NCBI GenBank assembly: GCA_017302455.1
Contig: JAFLDO010000016.1
Span: 1-64,000, forward strand
Source: Accumulibacter sp.
GTDB taxonomy: Bacteria > Pseudomonadota > Gammaproteobacteria > Burkholderiales > Rhodocyclaceae
Direction: 5' to 3'
DNA: 64,000 bases
The notes beneath the pieces were generated by a model. It saw only the letters and a list, made by a program, of their open reading frames with translations, searched no databases and was not told where the DNA came from. Of this stretch, positions 50,930 through 59,814 are shown piece after piece (within the stretch, counting starts at the first letter, position 1; each line of letters begins with the position of its first letter). A program made the translations under genes and the position numbers.

Positions 50930-52243
50930 TCAGTCGGACCCGTCCGTGCCGACGGCCGTGCCGCGCGTCGAAGCCGTGGACGGCTGCCCGTCGACACCCA
51001 TCCACTCGCAGACCTCCGTACGCAGGTGCACGAGTTGCTCCGGTTCGATCAGGCGGATGCGATAGGCGCGGGCACGCTCGCGCGCGGCACAGCCGGGGCC
51101 CTGCTGCAGCCGCCGCGCAGTCAGCAGCCAGGTCTCGCCGAGCGCGCCACCAACGTGGCGGCGCAGGCTGTCGAGGCGATTGAGAATCGCCTGGCTCCCG
51201 CCTTCGGTGCTGATCTGCACGCCCGTCTTGCATTCGAGCACCAGCAACTGGTTGCGCCACACCAGGGCCGCATCGAGTTCGTTGCCCGCCATCTCTGGCA
51301 TCCCACAGCCGGCGCCGATGCGCACATTGGTGCCCCAGTAACCATCTGGAATGACACCGTCGGCCTGCAGCCTGGCCAGCGTGAGCCAGGTCCACTCCTC
51401 CAGCCAGCCGCCACCAGCGTACCTGGCGGCAGCCTCGTCGGCGAACACGAAGCAGCGATCAGCGTCCCATTGCCAGATGGCGGATTGCTCGAACAGGCGC
51501 GCCAGTTCGTGGTTGCTCCTGAACAACTGGCGTTCGGCGATAACTTCGCGCCGGAAGGGCCGTGTCAGACTCCCGTCGGGCCGGGTCTGCGGTAGCGCTG
51601 CGCGCGTAAGGCGATTGACGTAACCGAAAAAGCCATTCAGCTGCGGTGCCTCGCGCGCGAGAAGATCGGTCAGGTCGGCGCGCGCGGCGGCAGCGCTGGC
51701 GAAATCAATGTCCCAGGTGGGATCGGCGACCACGCGATAGCCCTGCATCTGCAGGGCATCGGTCAGCCTGAGCATGTCGGCCGGCAAGGCCAGGGATGCG
51801 GCGCCGCCCAGATGTTCGAGCAGGCCGTGGCGTACATCGCAATACCAGGCATCGCCGAGGCCGGCGAACGCTCCGAGGAAGCCGAAGGACATCACCTTGG
51901 TGCCGCCGCTGGCATTGAGATCGATCGGCAGTCCTGGATGCCGATGCTGCAGATCGGTGGCAAGTTCGCGGGCATACCGGGCGACGCTCGCAAGATCATG
52001 GTCGGGAGCGTGCTCGACAATCCGGACCGCCCCAGCGGGCCAGCCCGCATCGTGCAGTACCTGGCCGACCTGGTCGGCGCCCTTGCGCGCGGGCTCGGCG
52101 TCACTGGCCGCGATGACGACGTGCGCGGGCCGCAGGCGCAGTGCAGGCAGCGTGTTCTGCATGATGTGCTCGGAGGCAAGGCAGACGAGAATGCGCGGCG
52201 CGAGAGGCATTGGCCTTTTCGAGTAGTCGTGAAGGACTGCCAT
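50930..52243 (-). CDS. Card1/DUF1887-like CARF-domain nuclease
   Basis: 437 residues. The N-terminal CARF-like Rossmann domain reads RILVCLASEHIMQNTLPAL with the ligand-loop NASGGTKVMSFG (110-121), similar to the (S/T)GGTK motif of DUF1887/VC1899 proteins. The C-terminal nuclease domain has GGWLEEW (278-284), Asp324 in GNELDAALVW and Glu337-x-Lys339 in LVLECKTG, i.e. the PD-(D/E)xK site. Card1/Can2 enzymes are cleavage effectors activated by cyclic tetra-adenylate from type III CRISPR systems. No CRISPR array or cas gene is seen here. ATG 52243 is used; ATG 52210 (PLAPRILV) also has a good ribosome site. It faces away from the hydrolase gene. Confidence 0.82.
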   Translation of the reverse strand: MAVLHDYSKRPMPLAPRILVCLASEHIMQNTLPALRLRPAHVVIAASDAEPARKGADQVGQVLHDAGWPAGAVRIVEHAPDHDLASVARYARELATDLQHRHPGLPIDLNASGGTKVMSFGFLGAFAGLGDAWYCDVRHGLLEHLGGAASLALPADMLRLTDALQMQGYRVVADPTWDIDFASAAAARADLTDLLAREAPQLNGFFGYVNRLTRAALPQTRPDGSLTRPFRREVIAERQLFRSNHELARLFEQSAIWQWDADRCFVFADEAAARYAGGGWLEEWTWLTLARLQADGVIPDGYWGTNVRIGAGCGMPEMAGNELDAALVWRNQLLVLECKTGVQISTEGGSQAILNRLDSLRRHVGGALGETWLLTARRLQQGPGCAARERARAYRIRLIEPEQLVHLRTEVCEWMGVDGQPSTASTRGTAVGTDGSD

Positions 52244-52648
52244 TGTGCGCCTTCTGTCCGAAAACAGGCCAAACAGGGACAGATCGGCAGCGGCGTTACC
52301 GGCCTGCCTCGACCCCTGCGCCTACGGCGCCGCATCGCGGCGCCGAAGTGCATGGCGGTGCACCTGCAAGGGCACGATGCGCGGCCCACCAGCGTCTTAC
52401 GGCCGAAGTTCCCGCCAATGGCAAGGAGCGTTTGCGGCCGGCTCGCATTGCACCAGAAGGTGTTTGTCATGCGCGCGGGCGATCAGGGCTCTGGCGGTAT
52501 GCTTCCGCTATCGAGAACCGACACGCCGACGCTCGTCGTGGCCTTGCCTCAACCGGCAAGACCCTGAGATACTGGGCGACAACCGTTGAATACCCTGCGC
52601 CGCACCCTTCGCGACCAGCCCTGCCGAACCGTGACACACCCCTCGCCC
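52244..52648. other. 405-bp divergent intergenic region
   Basis: No gene with coding features was recognised. Both flanking genes start here and read outwards, so their promoters must lie in it, but no clear -35/-10 pair was identified. Several antisense-phase frames are open because of high GC and match no family I know. Confidence 0.4.
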
Positions 52649-53446
52649 ATGAAACCTCGACGCCTCCATACCCTGCACCGACCCGCGGTCGGCACCACGT
52701 CTTCGGGCCATCTGATCTTTGTCCACGGCGGTTATGCCACCGCCCGCTGCTGGGACGAGTATTTCCTGCCCTGGTTCAGCCGCCAGGGCTTCGACTGCCA
52801 CGCGCTCGACCTCTCGGGCCACGGCAAGAGCGAGGGGCGCGAGCGGCTCGACTCGTTCGGGATTGACGACTATGCGCAGGATCTGGCGCAGGTGGCCGAC
52901 GATCTCGATGAACCGGCGGTCCTGATCGGCCACTCGATGGGTACCGTCGTCGTCGAGCGCTTTCTCGAGCGCCATCAGGCGCGCGCGGCGATCCTGATGG
53001 CCCCGGTACCAGCCACCGGCATTCTTGGCGCGACCATGAAGATCGCGCTGACCGAACCGTCGTTCTTCAGCCAGCAGGCGCGTGCCATCCGCGGCGAATA
53101 CAACGAGCAGACGCTCGAAACGATGCGCGAAGTGTATTACTCGCAGGAGACCAGCAGCGAGGATCTGATGCGCTTCGCGGGGCTCTTCCAGGGTGAGTCG
53201 CGGCGCGCCCTCATGGACCTGACACTGTTGGCGATGCGCCTTGCGCGGCACCGACCCAAGCTACCGGCCCTCGTCCTCGGCGGGCAGTCGGACGCCGTTT
53301 TTCCGCCGGATCTCCTGGGCTTCACAGCAGCGCGCTGGCACGCCGATGTGGCGGTGATCCCGCGCGCCGGCCACACGCTGATGCTCGACGCCCACTGGCT
53401 GGCCGCTGCCGAACGCATGGCCGAGTGGCTCGATCGGCTGGTATGA
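52649..53446 (+). CDS. Alpha/beta-fold hydrolase
   Basis: 265 residues. Standard fold with oxyanion HGGYATARCWDEYF near the start, nucleophile Ser in LIGHSMGTVV, Asp in LGGQSDAVFPPD and His in PRAGHTLMLD. The middle has a lid-like helical region. Likely an esterase or monoacylglycerol lipase-type hydrolase; the substrate is unknown. ATG 52649 is chosen because it gives a compact N-terminus; the frame from 52586 would add 21 residues without hallmark sequence. Confidence 0.85.
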   Translation: MKPRRLHTLHRPAVGTTSSGHLIFVHGGYATARCWDEYFLPWFSRQGFDCHALDLSGHGKSEGRERLDSFGIDDYAQDLAQVADDLDEPAVLIGHSMGTVVVERFLERHQARAAILMAPVPATGILGATMKIALTEPSFFSQQARAIRGEYNEQTLETMREVYYSQETSSEDLMRFAGLFQGESRRALMDLTLLAMRLARHRPKLPALVLGGQSDAVFPPDLLGFTAARWHADVAVIPRAGHTLMLDAHWLAAAERMAEWLDRLV

Positions 53447-53523
53447 GACGACGCCTCGACCGGACCTGAGCCGGCAGCGGTAAGCCAACCCAGCGCCGGC
53501 TGCGTGTGCTCGACCACTGCCGG

Positions 53524-54186
53524 TCATTGCTGCCGGTTGAGAAGCGCTGGCAGGTCCGCCATGCGATCGAATACCGTGGCGGCACCGGCGGCCCGTAGCG
53601 ACGCGGCTGAGCCGGGATTGGCATGGCCGCCGCCGCAGAAGCCGAGGACGCGCATGCCTGCCGCGCAGCCGGCCTGAACCCCGGCGACGCTGTCTTCGAC
53701 CACCACGCAGCGCTCGGGCGGCGAACCCATCCTGTCGGCGGCCAGCAGGAAAAGGTCCGGTGCCGGCTTGCCACGCACGACCATTTCGGCGCTGAACAGG
53801 TGCGGCTGGAAATACGGCAGCAGTCCTGTGATCTCAAGACTGCCGCGTATCTTCCCGAGCGTCCCCGACGACGCGACACAGCGGAGCATGGACAGTTCGC
53901 CGAGCATCTCCGCCACCCCCGCCACCGCTTGCAGCTCGGCACGAAAGGCCGCACGATCACGTTCACCAAGATGCGCGACGAAACCCTTCGGCAGGTTCCG
54001 GCCCCACTCCGACTCGATCCGTGCCAGCACCGCAGGCAGACTGATTCCGGTATAGCGCTCTATCGCCTGCGCGGGGGTGAGCGGAAAACCGCTCTCGGTC
54101 AGAACTTCGGCGAGGACGCGGCTGGCGATCGGTTCGCTATCGACGAGCACGCCGTCGCAATCGAAAATGACCAGCAGCGGCGCCAC
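53524..54186 (-). CDS. HAD-superfamily phosphatase (beta-phosphoglucomutase-like)
   Basis: 220 residues. Motif I VIFDCDGVLVDSEPIAS with the nucleophilic and acid/base Asp pair, cap domain, motif II VASSGT, motif III Lys in VRGKPAPDLFL and motif IV VVVEDSVAGVQAGCAAGM. The DGVLVDSEP start is typical of the phosphatase/phosphoglucomutase group of HAD subfamily IA. Predicted to dephosphorylate a small sugar phosphate or similar. GTG 54186 starts one base after the stop of the upstream gene, so the two are probably co-translated; a TTG start upstream is possible. Confidence 0.85.
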   Translation of the reverse strand: MAPLLVIFDCDGVLVDSEPIASRVLAEVLTESGFPLTPAQAIERYTGISLPAVLARIESEWGRNLPKGFVAHLGERDRAAFRAELQAVAGVAEMLGELSMLRCVASSGTLGKIRGSLEITGLLPYFQPHLFSAEMVVRGKPAPDLFLLAADRMGSPPERCVVVEDSVAGVQAGCAAGMRVLGFCGGGHANPGSAASLRAAGAATVFDRMADLPALLNRQQ

Positions 54187-54187
54187 A

Positions 54188-54640
54188 TCAGTGCTCAACG
54201 CACCACTCCTCGACCTCCTGGAAATGCCGGACGACGATGTAGGACCTGACCCTGACCCGCAGGAGAGCGCACGACGGCGAAGTGGCGAACTCGGCCAGGT
54301 AGGGGTGGCGCACCAGATACGCGTCACGCAGGCAGACACACGCGTCGCCCGCCACCTCCTCGGCATCGCCCAGCGCGGTGATCGCCACCGCCTGCTGGGT
54401 GTCGGAACCGACGTTCTCGCGGTTGTCGACGAACACCGCCACACGACGATTGGCCATCAGGTTCGCGTACTTGTGCGTTCCCCGCTCGGTCAGCAAAATC
54501 AGCGCCTTGAGATCGCCGGTCGCGGCAAACGCCATCAGGCTGGTGTACGGCTGCCCACCCTTCTCGGTCGCCAGAACGGCATATTTCTGGGCTTCGAGCA
54601 AGCGCTGCAGCACCTGCTCGACGGTCTCCGGAGAATTCAT
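54188..54640 (-). CDS. Pyridoxamine 5'-phosphate oxidase-fold protein
   Basis: 150 residues with the split-barrel FMN-binding pattern: LLEAQKYAVLATEKGGQPYT SLMAF, then LILLTERGTHKYANLMANRR and VAVFVDNRENVGSD. These match the PNPOx-like group of small flavoproteins. Most members bind FMN or haem and have poorly defined roles. Its stop lies 1 bp from the HAD GTG start. A roughly 90-bp gap separates it from the YdjC-family gene, which reads in the same direction. Confidence 0.75.
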   Translation of the reverse strand: MNSPETVEQVLQRLLEAQKYAVLATEKGGQPYTSLMAFAATGDLKALILLTERGTHKYANLMANRRVAVFVDNRENVGSDTQQAVAITALGDAEEVAGDACVCLRDAYLVRHPYLAEFATSPSCALLRVRVRSYIVVRHFQEVEEWCVEH

Positions 54641-54730
54641 CGTTCCCGGCCTCCCCCGTTACTCGGTGAATCACGGCCCGGGGTGCCTGTTTCAATGGCC
54701 GCATGGGCCAGACGGATCATCAGCATGCCT

Positions 54731-55609
54731 TCATGAACTCCCACTTTGAGGTAACTCGACGTGACCGTGTCGCAGCCGCTGCACTTCGACAGCGTGCTGC
54801 GCAAGCAGTTGCGAGAAATGCGCTCCAGAAAGAACGGCGTATTCGGCCACTCGCTGCCCGGCGAAGTCAACGCCGCCATCCACAGACGCCGCCGGGTGGC
54901 ACATCAGCAGGTCCCCGGCGCATGCGCCGGCCAACCACCGGTCCAGAAGTCCACAATACTCGCCGGCGCCGCCTTTGAAACCGTAGACACCGAGCAAGCG
55001 CGCATTCATCCGGAAGCCGTTCTGACCACCCAGTTCCTTCAACGCACTGCCTCCCAGATAGCCGATCAGGCTCGCCTTCAGTCGATACGGCGTGGAGATC
55101 GTCGGTAGCGCCGCCGGCAAGGTCGATCTCAGCCAGGGCAGGCACTCGGGATAGCGCCGCCGGAGCACCTCGATCAGACAATCGCGGATCACCGGGAACT
55201 GGTGCACGTGCTGGTGCCCATCGACGAAGTCCGGCGCTTTGCCAAACACGCCTTCAAAAGCATCCAGCTGCCGTTCGACTTCCCGCGTGATGAGACTGGA
55301 ATCGATTTGCCGCGTCAGACACGACAACAGCAAACGGCTCAGTGGCCGGCTGAATTCGTCCTCCTGCAGACGCTCGGTCAGGTTAAGATGCAGTCCCCGG
55401 TCCACCGGAAAACCAGCGAGAGCTGGCGCATACTGCCGGAAGAACCGCCCTCGGCTCAAGCAACTGACCGCCGACAGACGGTCGCAGCGAGCCAGCTCGA
55501 TAATCCCTGAACTGATCCCAGGCGCCATCCCAAAATCGTCGGCACAGATCGCCAGCGGCTTGCGCGCCGACCGGCGATCGACAGCACCCTTTTCGTGAGC
55601 AGGAATCAT
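54731..55609 (-). CDS. YdjC/HpnK-family carbohydrate deacetylase
   Basis: 292 residues of the YdjC/ChbG group: ICADDFGMAPGISSGIIEL with the Asp-Asp pair, GLHLNLTERLQ, and PDFVDGHQHVHQFPVIRD with the metal-binding His residues. These deacetylate amino sugars such as chitooligosaccharides or, for HpnK, a hopanoid glucosamine intermediate. The neighbouring GtrA/GT39/GT2 genes suggest a role in lipid-linked glycan modification, though it lies on the other strand from GtrA. The start ATG 55609 shares a CATG with the divergent gtrA-like start. Confidence 0.8.
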   Translation of the reverse strand: MIPAHEKGAVDRRSARKPLAICADDFGMAPGISSGIIELARCDRLSAVSCLSRGRFFRQYAPALAGFPVDRGLHLNLTERLQEDEFSRPLSRLLLSCLTRQIDSSLITREVERQLDAFEGVFGKAPDFVDGHQHVHQFPVIRDCLIEVLRRRYPECLPWLRSTLPAALPTISTPYRLKASLIGYLGGSALKELGGQNGFRMNARLLGVYGFKGGAGEYCGLLDRWLAGACAGDLLMCHPAASVDGGVDFAGQRVAEYAVLSGAHFSQLLAQHAVEVQRLRHGHVELPQSGSS

Positions 55610-55997
55610 GAAAGCACTCTTGCGACAACTCGCCTGGTTTGTTGCGGTCGGCTGCGCGGCCGCCGCGACTCATTGGACGACCGCCGTTGCCGGCATCGCC
55701 TGCCTGGGCCTCCTGCCGGCTGTGGCGAATCTGATCGGCTGGTCCATCGCACTCGTCGTTTCCTTTTCCGGTCACTACTTCCTGACCTTTCGTCGGCAGA
55801 CGAAAACTTTGCTACCCGCACTCGGGCGGTTCTTTGCCATCGCCACCGGGGGATTCGCGATCAACGAGCTGGCGTTCGTCTATCTTCTTAAAGCTACCGA
55901 CATCCCGTACTACTGGCTCCTGGCGATCATCCTCGTTGCGATCGCCGCGCTGACCTTCGTTCTCAGCCGCTATTGGGCATTTCAGCACAGTAGTTGA
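55608..55997 (+). CDS. GtrA-family membrane protein
   Basis: 129 residues with four membrane helices and a GtrA signature: LRQLAWFVAVGCAAAATHW at the N-terminus, LVVSFSGHYFLTFRRQT in the loop and LTFVLSRYWAFQHSS at the C-terminus. GtrA proteins are proposed to flip undecaprenyl-phosphate-linked sugars. The GT39 gene and GT2 gene that would use and make that substrate lie immediately to the right on the opposite strand. It has AGGAA eight bases before the ATG. Its 3' end overlaps the GT39 gene's 3' end by 35 bp. Confidence 0.88.
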   Translation: MKALLRQLAWFVAVGCAAAATHWTTAVAGIACLGLLPAVANLIGWSIALVVSFSGHYFLTFRRQTKTLLPALGRFFAIATGGFAINELAFVYLLKATDIPYYWLLAIILVAIAALTFVLSRYWAFQHSS

Positions 55998-57549
55998 CGT
56001 CGTGATGCAAATCCACGACCCGCCACAGCGTCGCCTCGTCGTCCGCAAAGACGATGGACTGATCTCGGAGGTACCGATAGCGGGAACCCCAACCCCTTTT
56101 TCCCCACACCCACAAGGCACCACCCGAGTGCCCGCAGGCGCGCGCGCTCAACTCGTCGGGAAAGAGCAACCTGTCGCGCATCTTCACCTGATCAAACTGG
56201 CCAGCGTCGTACAACTCCCTGCGCCAATTGTCCTTGGCGAAAAGGTCCGATCTGTTCCAATCGCTGACGACCCACGGATTCCTGGCCGCCCCAAGGGAGA
56301 ACGGCAAGTCGTACGGATACTCGTCAAGCATGACGATCTGATCGCCCGGGCGAAAGCTCGGCAACACCTGAGCGGACAGGCTGCGCGAGGAGCTGGGATA
56401 GCGAAGCGCCACACCCAGAACGAGGCCACTGCAGAGCATGACTGCCGCGAGCAAGCTGGCCCCGAGACAGGCACGTGCATTCGCCCCCTGAGCGTCATCC
56501 AGCCAGACGAGAAAACCATCTGCAATCAGGCAGGCGAGCGGCGGCAAGGCGGGAAGGATGTAACCGACAAGCTTTGAACTGGGCCAGGAGAAGAAAGCCA
56601 GAACCACCACCAACCAGATGACCATCAAGCTGCGCATCGCGAATTGCCGCGTGTCCTGCAGGAAGCGTCTGGAGAAGACTCGACAGATCCACGGAGACCA
56701 GGGGAGTGTGCCCAGCAAGAGAACCGGAACATAAAACCAGAAGGGTTTCGCGCTGTTGAAGCCAGACTCGGCAAAGCGCTGAAAATGATGGTACACGAAG
56801 AAGTAATCGAGAAAGCCCCCGTGGGACATCTCCATCCACCAGAACCACGGCATGACCAGGACAAGAAACAGCAGGATCAGGCGCAGCGGCAGTAGCGAAC
56901 GAATCACCTGGTAGCGCTTGCCGACGACTAGCCAGGCCAGCAGGATCGCCCCCGGCAGGACGAACCCGATCAACCCCTTGGCCAGGACACCCAGAGCAGC
57001 AAAGACATAGGCCGATGCCAGCGCCGCCCGATAGTGCTGCCCACGTTCCAGACTGAGGACGGCATGTGCTCCACAGAGGATGGTCAACGTAATCATCGCC
57101 GCGACCAGCATGTCCAGATTGGCAAACTGGGCGCCGCCAAAGAACAAGGGTTGTGTGACCAGAACGGCAACGACCAGATTGGCCAGTCGCTTGTCCGCAT
57201 GCCGACGGAGGAAGACATGCAGCGCCACCACCGCAATCATCGCGGCAAGCGTCGACGCGGAGCGCGCTGCCCAACCGTTGGCACCGAACAGGTTCAGGGC
57301 CAGCGCGGTCAGCCAGTAGAACAGCGGCGGCTTGTGAAAGAAGGGTAAGCCGTCAAGCGTCGGCGTCAACCAGTCACCCGAACTGAGCATCTCCCAGGCG
57401 ACCCCGACGTAGCGCCCCTCGTCAGGCAGCATGAGTGGCCTGATGCCCGCCAGGACGGCCAGCCAGAAGGCGCAAACAAGCAACAGGAAAGCCGGCGAAC
57501 GAATCCCCAGGACACCCTCGGCAGGGGTCGCCAGAAAGCGCTTCAACAT
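55963..57549 (-). CDS. GT39/ArnT-like membrane glycosyltransferase
   Basis: 528 residues. A first helix (FLLLVCAFWLAVLAGI) leads to MLPDEGRYVGVAWEMLSSGD, the periplasmic acidic active-site loop of ArnT-like GT-C enzymes, and HKPPLFYWLTALAL. About 11-12 further hydrophobic segments follow, then a periplasmic C-terminal domain (from about 385). It is expected to transfer a sugar from undecaprenyl phosphate to lipid A or another envelope lipid. Its start overlaps the GT2 stop by 7 bp, so they form an operon. Substrate cannot be told from sequence. Confidence 0.85.
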   Translation of the reverse strand: MLKRFLATPAEGVLGIRSPAFLLLVCAFWLAVLAGIRPLMLPDEGRYVGVAWEMLSSGDWLTPTLDGLPFFHKPPLFYWLTALALNLFGANGWAARSASTLAAMIAVVALHVFLRRHADKRLANLVVAVLVTQPLFFGGAQFANLDMLVAAMITLTILCGAHAVLSLERGQHYRAALASAYVFAALGVLAKGLIGFVLPGAILLAWLVVGKRYQVIRSLLPLRLILLFLVLVMPWFWWMEMSHGGFLDYFFVYHHFQRFAESGFNSAKPFWFYVPVLLLGTLPWSPWICRVFSRRFLQDTRQFAMRSLMVIWLVVVLAFFSWPSSKLVGYILPALPPLACLIADGFLVWLDDAQGANARACLGASLLAAVMLCSGLVLGVALRYPSSSRSLSAQVLPSFRPGDQIVMLDEYPYDLPFSLGAARNPWVVSDWNRSDLFAKDNWRRELYDAGQFDQVKMRDRLLFPDELSARACGHSGGALWVWGKRGWGSRYRYLRDQSIVFADDEATLWRVVDLHHDVNYCAEMPNSG

Positions 57550-58547
57550 TCCGCGTCGCTGTCTTGCGCGGTCGTATCGAGGCCGCTACCGATGTCGTTG
57601 CGTAGCAGGTACAGCGGCCTTTGTTTGACCTCGTCGAAGATTCGACTGATGTAGGCGCCGATCACTCCCAATCCGAGCAGGTGCACGCCGGACAGAAAGA
57701 GCATGGCGGTAACGATGGTCGTCCAGCCGGACACGGGATTGCCGACGAACAGGTACTCGATAATCAGGTAGGTTCCGTACATAAAGGCAAGCAAAGCGAC
57801 GACCAATCCGCACAAACTGAGAACTCGCAGCGGCAGTGTCGAAAACGCGGTGATTCCGTCGACCGCAAACGTCACCAGACGCAGGAAGCTGAAACGGCTG
57901 GGGCCGTGCAGGCGCTCTGGCGGTACATACTCGATCGATTCGGTCGTGAAGCCAACCCAGGCATAAAGCCCCTTCATGAAACGCGTGCGCTCGGGCAAGC
58001 GGAGCAGCGCGGCGACCACCGTACGATCCATCAGGCGAAAGTCACCCGCATCGGCAATGATCCTGATACGGTTTCCCGATCCGAGAATCCGGTACAGAAG
58101 GGATGCGCCGACGCGCTTGATTCGCGACTCATCGTCGCGACTGGCGCGCACGGCGCAGACCATGTCGGCGCCGGCTCGCCAACGCTCCAGCATCTGCGGA
58201 ATCAACGCCGGCGGATGCTGGAGGTCGGCGTCGAGACAAATCGCCACGTCACCTTCGGCAGCGTTGAGGCCCGCGCTGAGCGCTGCCTCCTTGCCGAAGT
58301 TTCGCGACAGTTGCAGATATCGAAAGCCGCCCGCCCGCACCCACGCGGCCATCAGATCTGCTGTCCCGTCGGTGCTGCCGTCATCGACCACGATGATCTC
58401 CCAAGCCGAACTCTGCGACCTGAGGATCGCCTCCAGGCCGGGCAGGAGTAGCCGGAGATTCTCGTTTTCGTTGAAGGCCGGGATGACACAACTGACCGTG
58501 GGCGCTCGCTGGGCAGCCCTCGCCGGGGCTGCGGACTGACCATGCAC
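57543..58547 (-). CDS. GT2 polyprenyl-phosphate glycosyltransferase (ArnC-like)
   Basis: 334 residues: GT-A catalytic domain (SCVIPAFNENENLRLLLPGL, VVDDGSTDGTADLMAAW, LDADLQHPPALIP with the DxD) followed by two C-terminal helices (VLSLCGLVVALLAFMYGTYL; SGVHLLGLGVIGAYISRI) and the family tail EVKQRPLYLLRN. It is expected to charge undecaprenyl phosphate with a sugar for the GT39 enzyme, with GtrA as flippase. GTG 58547 is supported by AAGGAGG six bases upstream, one of the strongest ribosome sites in the window. Confidence 0.88.
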   Translation of the reverse strand: MHGQSAAPARAAQRAPTVSCVIPAFNENENLRLLLPGLEAILRSQSSAWEIIVVDDGSTDGTADLMAAWVRAGGFRYLQLSRNFGKEAALSAGLNAAEGDVAICLDADLQHPPALIPQMLERWRAGADMVCAVRASRDDESRIKRVGASLLYRILGSGNRIRIIADAGDFRLMDRTVVAALLRLPERTRFMKGLYAWVGFTTESIEYVPPERLHGPSRFSFLRLVTFAVDGITAFSTLPLRVLSLCGLVVALLAFMYGTYLIIEYLFVGNPVSGWTTIVTAMLFLSGVHLLGLGVIGAYISRIFDEVKQRPLYLLRNDIGSGLDTTAQDSDAEC

Positions 58548-58911
58548 TGGGTGCCTCCTTGCTGCCGTTCAGGTTGCGGTCTGGGCGATCGATCGGTCGT
58601 CGCCAAGCCAGGGAAATCAGAGCGGCGCAACCGGCGGAGGCGACCAGGCCAGACGCCTGTCGCGCAGTCAGACCTGGCTGATACCAGGCAACACCCGTGG
58701 ACAGACGAGGACCATCGCCCAGGCGAATCGCCGGCCACAGCTCGCGCCAGATCCCCACCGCAACCGTTCTTGGCAAGCATCGGCGACCTTGCGGCGAGCG
58801 CTCCTCAAAGACAAGGCCTGCATCATCCCCTCTGCGTCTTAAGTCACGCTGAAGGCTGCCCGTTCTACCTGCCGGTGCGCGCCACTGCCGCCTCGCACGG
58901 CAGCACCCGCC
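58548..58911. other. 364-bp region between GT2 and btuF genes
   Basis: Beyond the strong ribosome site at 58560-58554, no gene or structured RNA was recognised. Long open frames here match no family I know. I looked for a cobalamin riboswitch because cobalamin genes follow, but found no convincing B12 box, and the region lies downstream of btuF rather than upstream. Confidence 0.4.
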
Positions 58912-59802
58912 TCACTTCGCCGGCCGCCGGCTGCGTGCCGTTTCGAGGTGCCGGCAGAGCCGGTCGGCACCGTCAAGGAGGCGCGGCGTATGGCGCTGGA
59001 TCAGATCGGGCGGCACGAAAAACAGGTTGCCGCGCACAACGGCGGTGATCGTCGTCCAGCGCAGCCAGTCGTCGAGCCACTCGGGCCGTGCCTCGCCCAT
59101 GCCGCTGGCGACGATCGCTTCCGGGTTGGCGGCAATCACCGCCTCGACGGTCACCGTCGGTGCCATTGTCTCGAGCTGGCCGAAGACGTTGTCGCCGCCA
59201 CACAGCCGGATGACGTCGGAGATGATCTGCTGGCGGCCGACGGTCATCAACGGCTGCTTCCAGATCTCGTAGAAGGTGCGCACCGGTGGCCGACTGCCGT
59301 AGCGCTTCTGCAGGCCGGCGAACCGCTGGCGGAAGGCCTCAGCGGCACGACCGGCAACCGGCGCGCTGCCGGCCAGCACGCCCAGGCGCTCGATTTCACT
59401 GGCGACATCGTCGATGCGATTCGGCTGCGAGACGTAAATTCGAAAACCCAGCGCGCGCAGCCGGTCGACATGCGCAGCGGCATTGCCGCTCTGCCAGGCG
59501 ATGATCAGGTCCGGTTGCAGCGCCGCGACACGCTCGAGGTCGAGCCGGGAGTAGCCGCCGACGCGCGTGATCCTGCTCGCTGCCGGCGGGTAGTCGCTGT
59601 ACTCCACCGTGCCGACGACGCGCTCGCCGGCACCGGCAGCGAACAGTGTTTCGGTCAGGTGCGGGGCCAGACTGACGATGCGGCGCGCCGGCTGCGCGAG
59701 GCGGACCGTCGCACCGGTATCGTCGACGACGGCGACCTCAGCCTGGACGAGGCCACCGGCCGCCGCCAGCCAGGCGATGAGGAGAAGGCGCGCCAGTTCC
59801 AT
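58912..59802 (-). CDS. btuF: Cobalamin ABC transporter periplasmic binding protein (BtuF-like)
   Basis: 296 residues with a signal peptide (LLLIAWLAAAGGLVQA) and the class III binding-protein fold: RRIVSLAPHLTETLFAAGAG, VGGYSRLDLERVAALQPDLI, and the connecting-helix region ISDVIRLCGGDNVF. BtuF delivers corrinoids to BtuCD. No btuC or btuD gene is nearby. The gene starts 12 bp after the CobD-like gene and belongs to the same run, consistent with a combined salvage and late-synthesis role. Confidence 0.85.
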   Translation of the reverse strand: MELARLLLIAWLAAAGGLVQAEVAVVDDTGATVRLAQPARRIVSLAPHLTETLFAAGAGERVVGTVEYSDYPPAASRITRVGGYSRLDLERVAALQPDLIIAWQSGNAAAHVDRLRALGFRIYVSQPNRIDDVASEIERLGVLAGSAPVAGRAAEAFRQRFAGLQKRYGSRPPVRTFYEIWKQPLMTVGRQQIISDVIRLCGGDNVFGQLETMAPTVTVEAVIAANPEAIVASGMGEARPEWLDDWLRWTTITAVVRGNLFFVPPDLIQRHTPRLLDGADRLCRHLETARSRRPAK

Positions 59803-59814
59803 GCCAGTTCCATC

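Noticed and set aside
54637..54879. 80-codon minus-strand frame spanning the gap upstream of the PNPOx-like gene
   Set aside because: It overlaps the end of the YdjC-family gene in another phase, overlaps the PNPOx start, and resembles no family.
58548..58911. Possible cobalamin riboswitch near the cobalamin genes
   Set aside because: A GCCACTG string occurs near 58880 but the other conserved B12-box elements are missing, and the region is downstream, not upstream, of the cobalamin genes.
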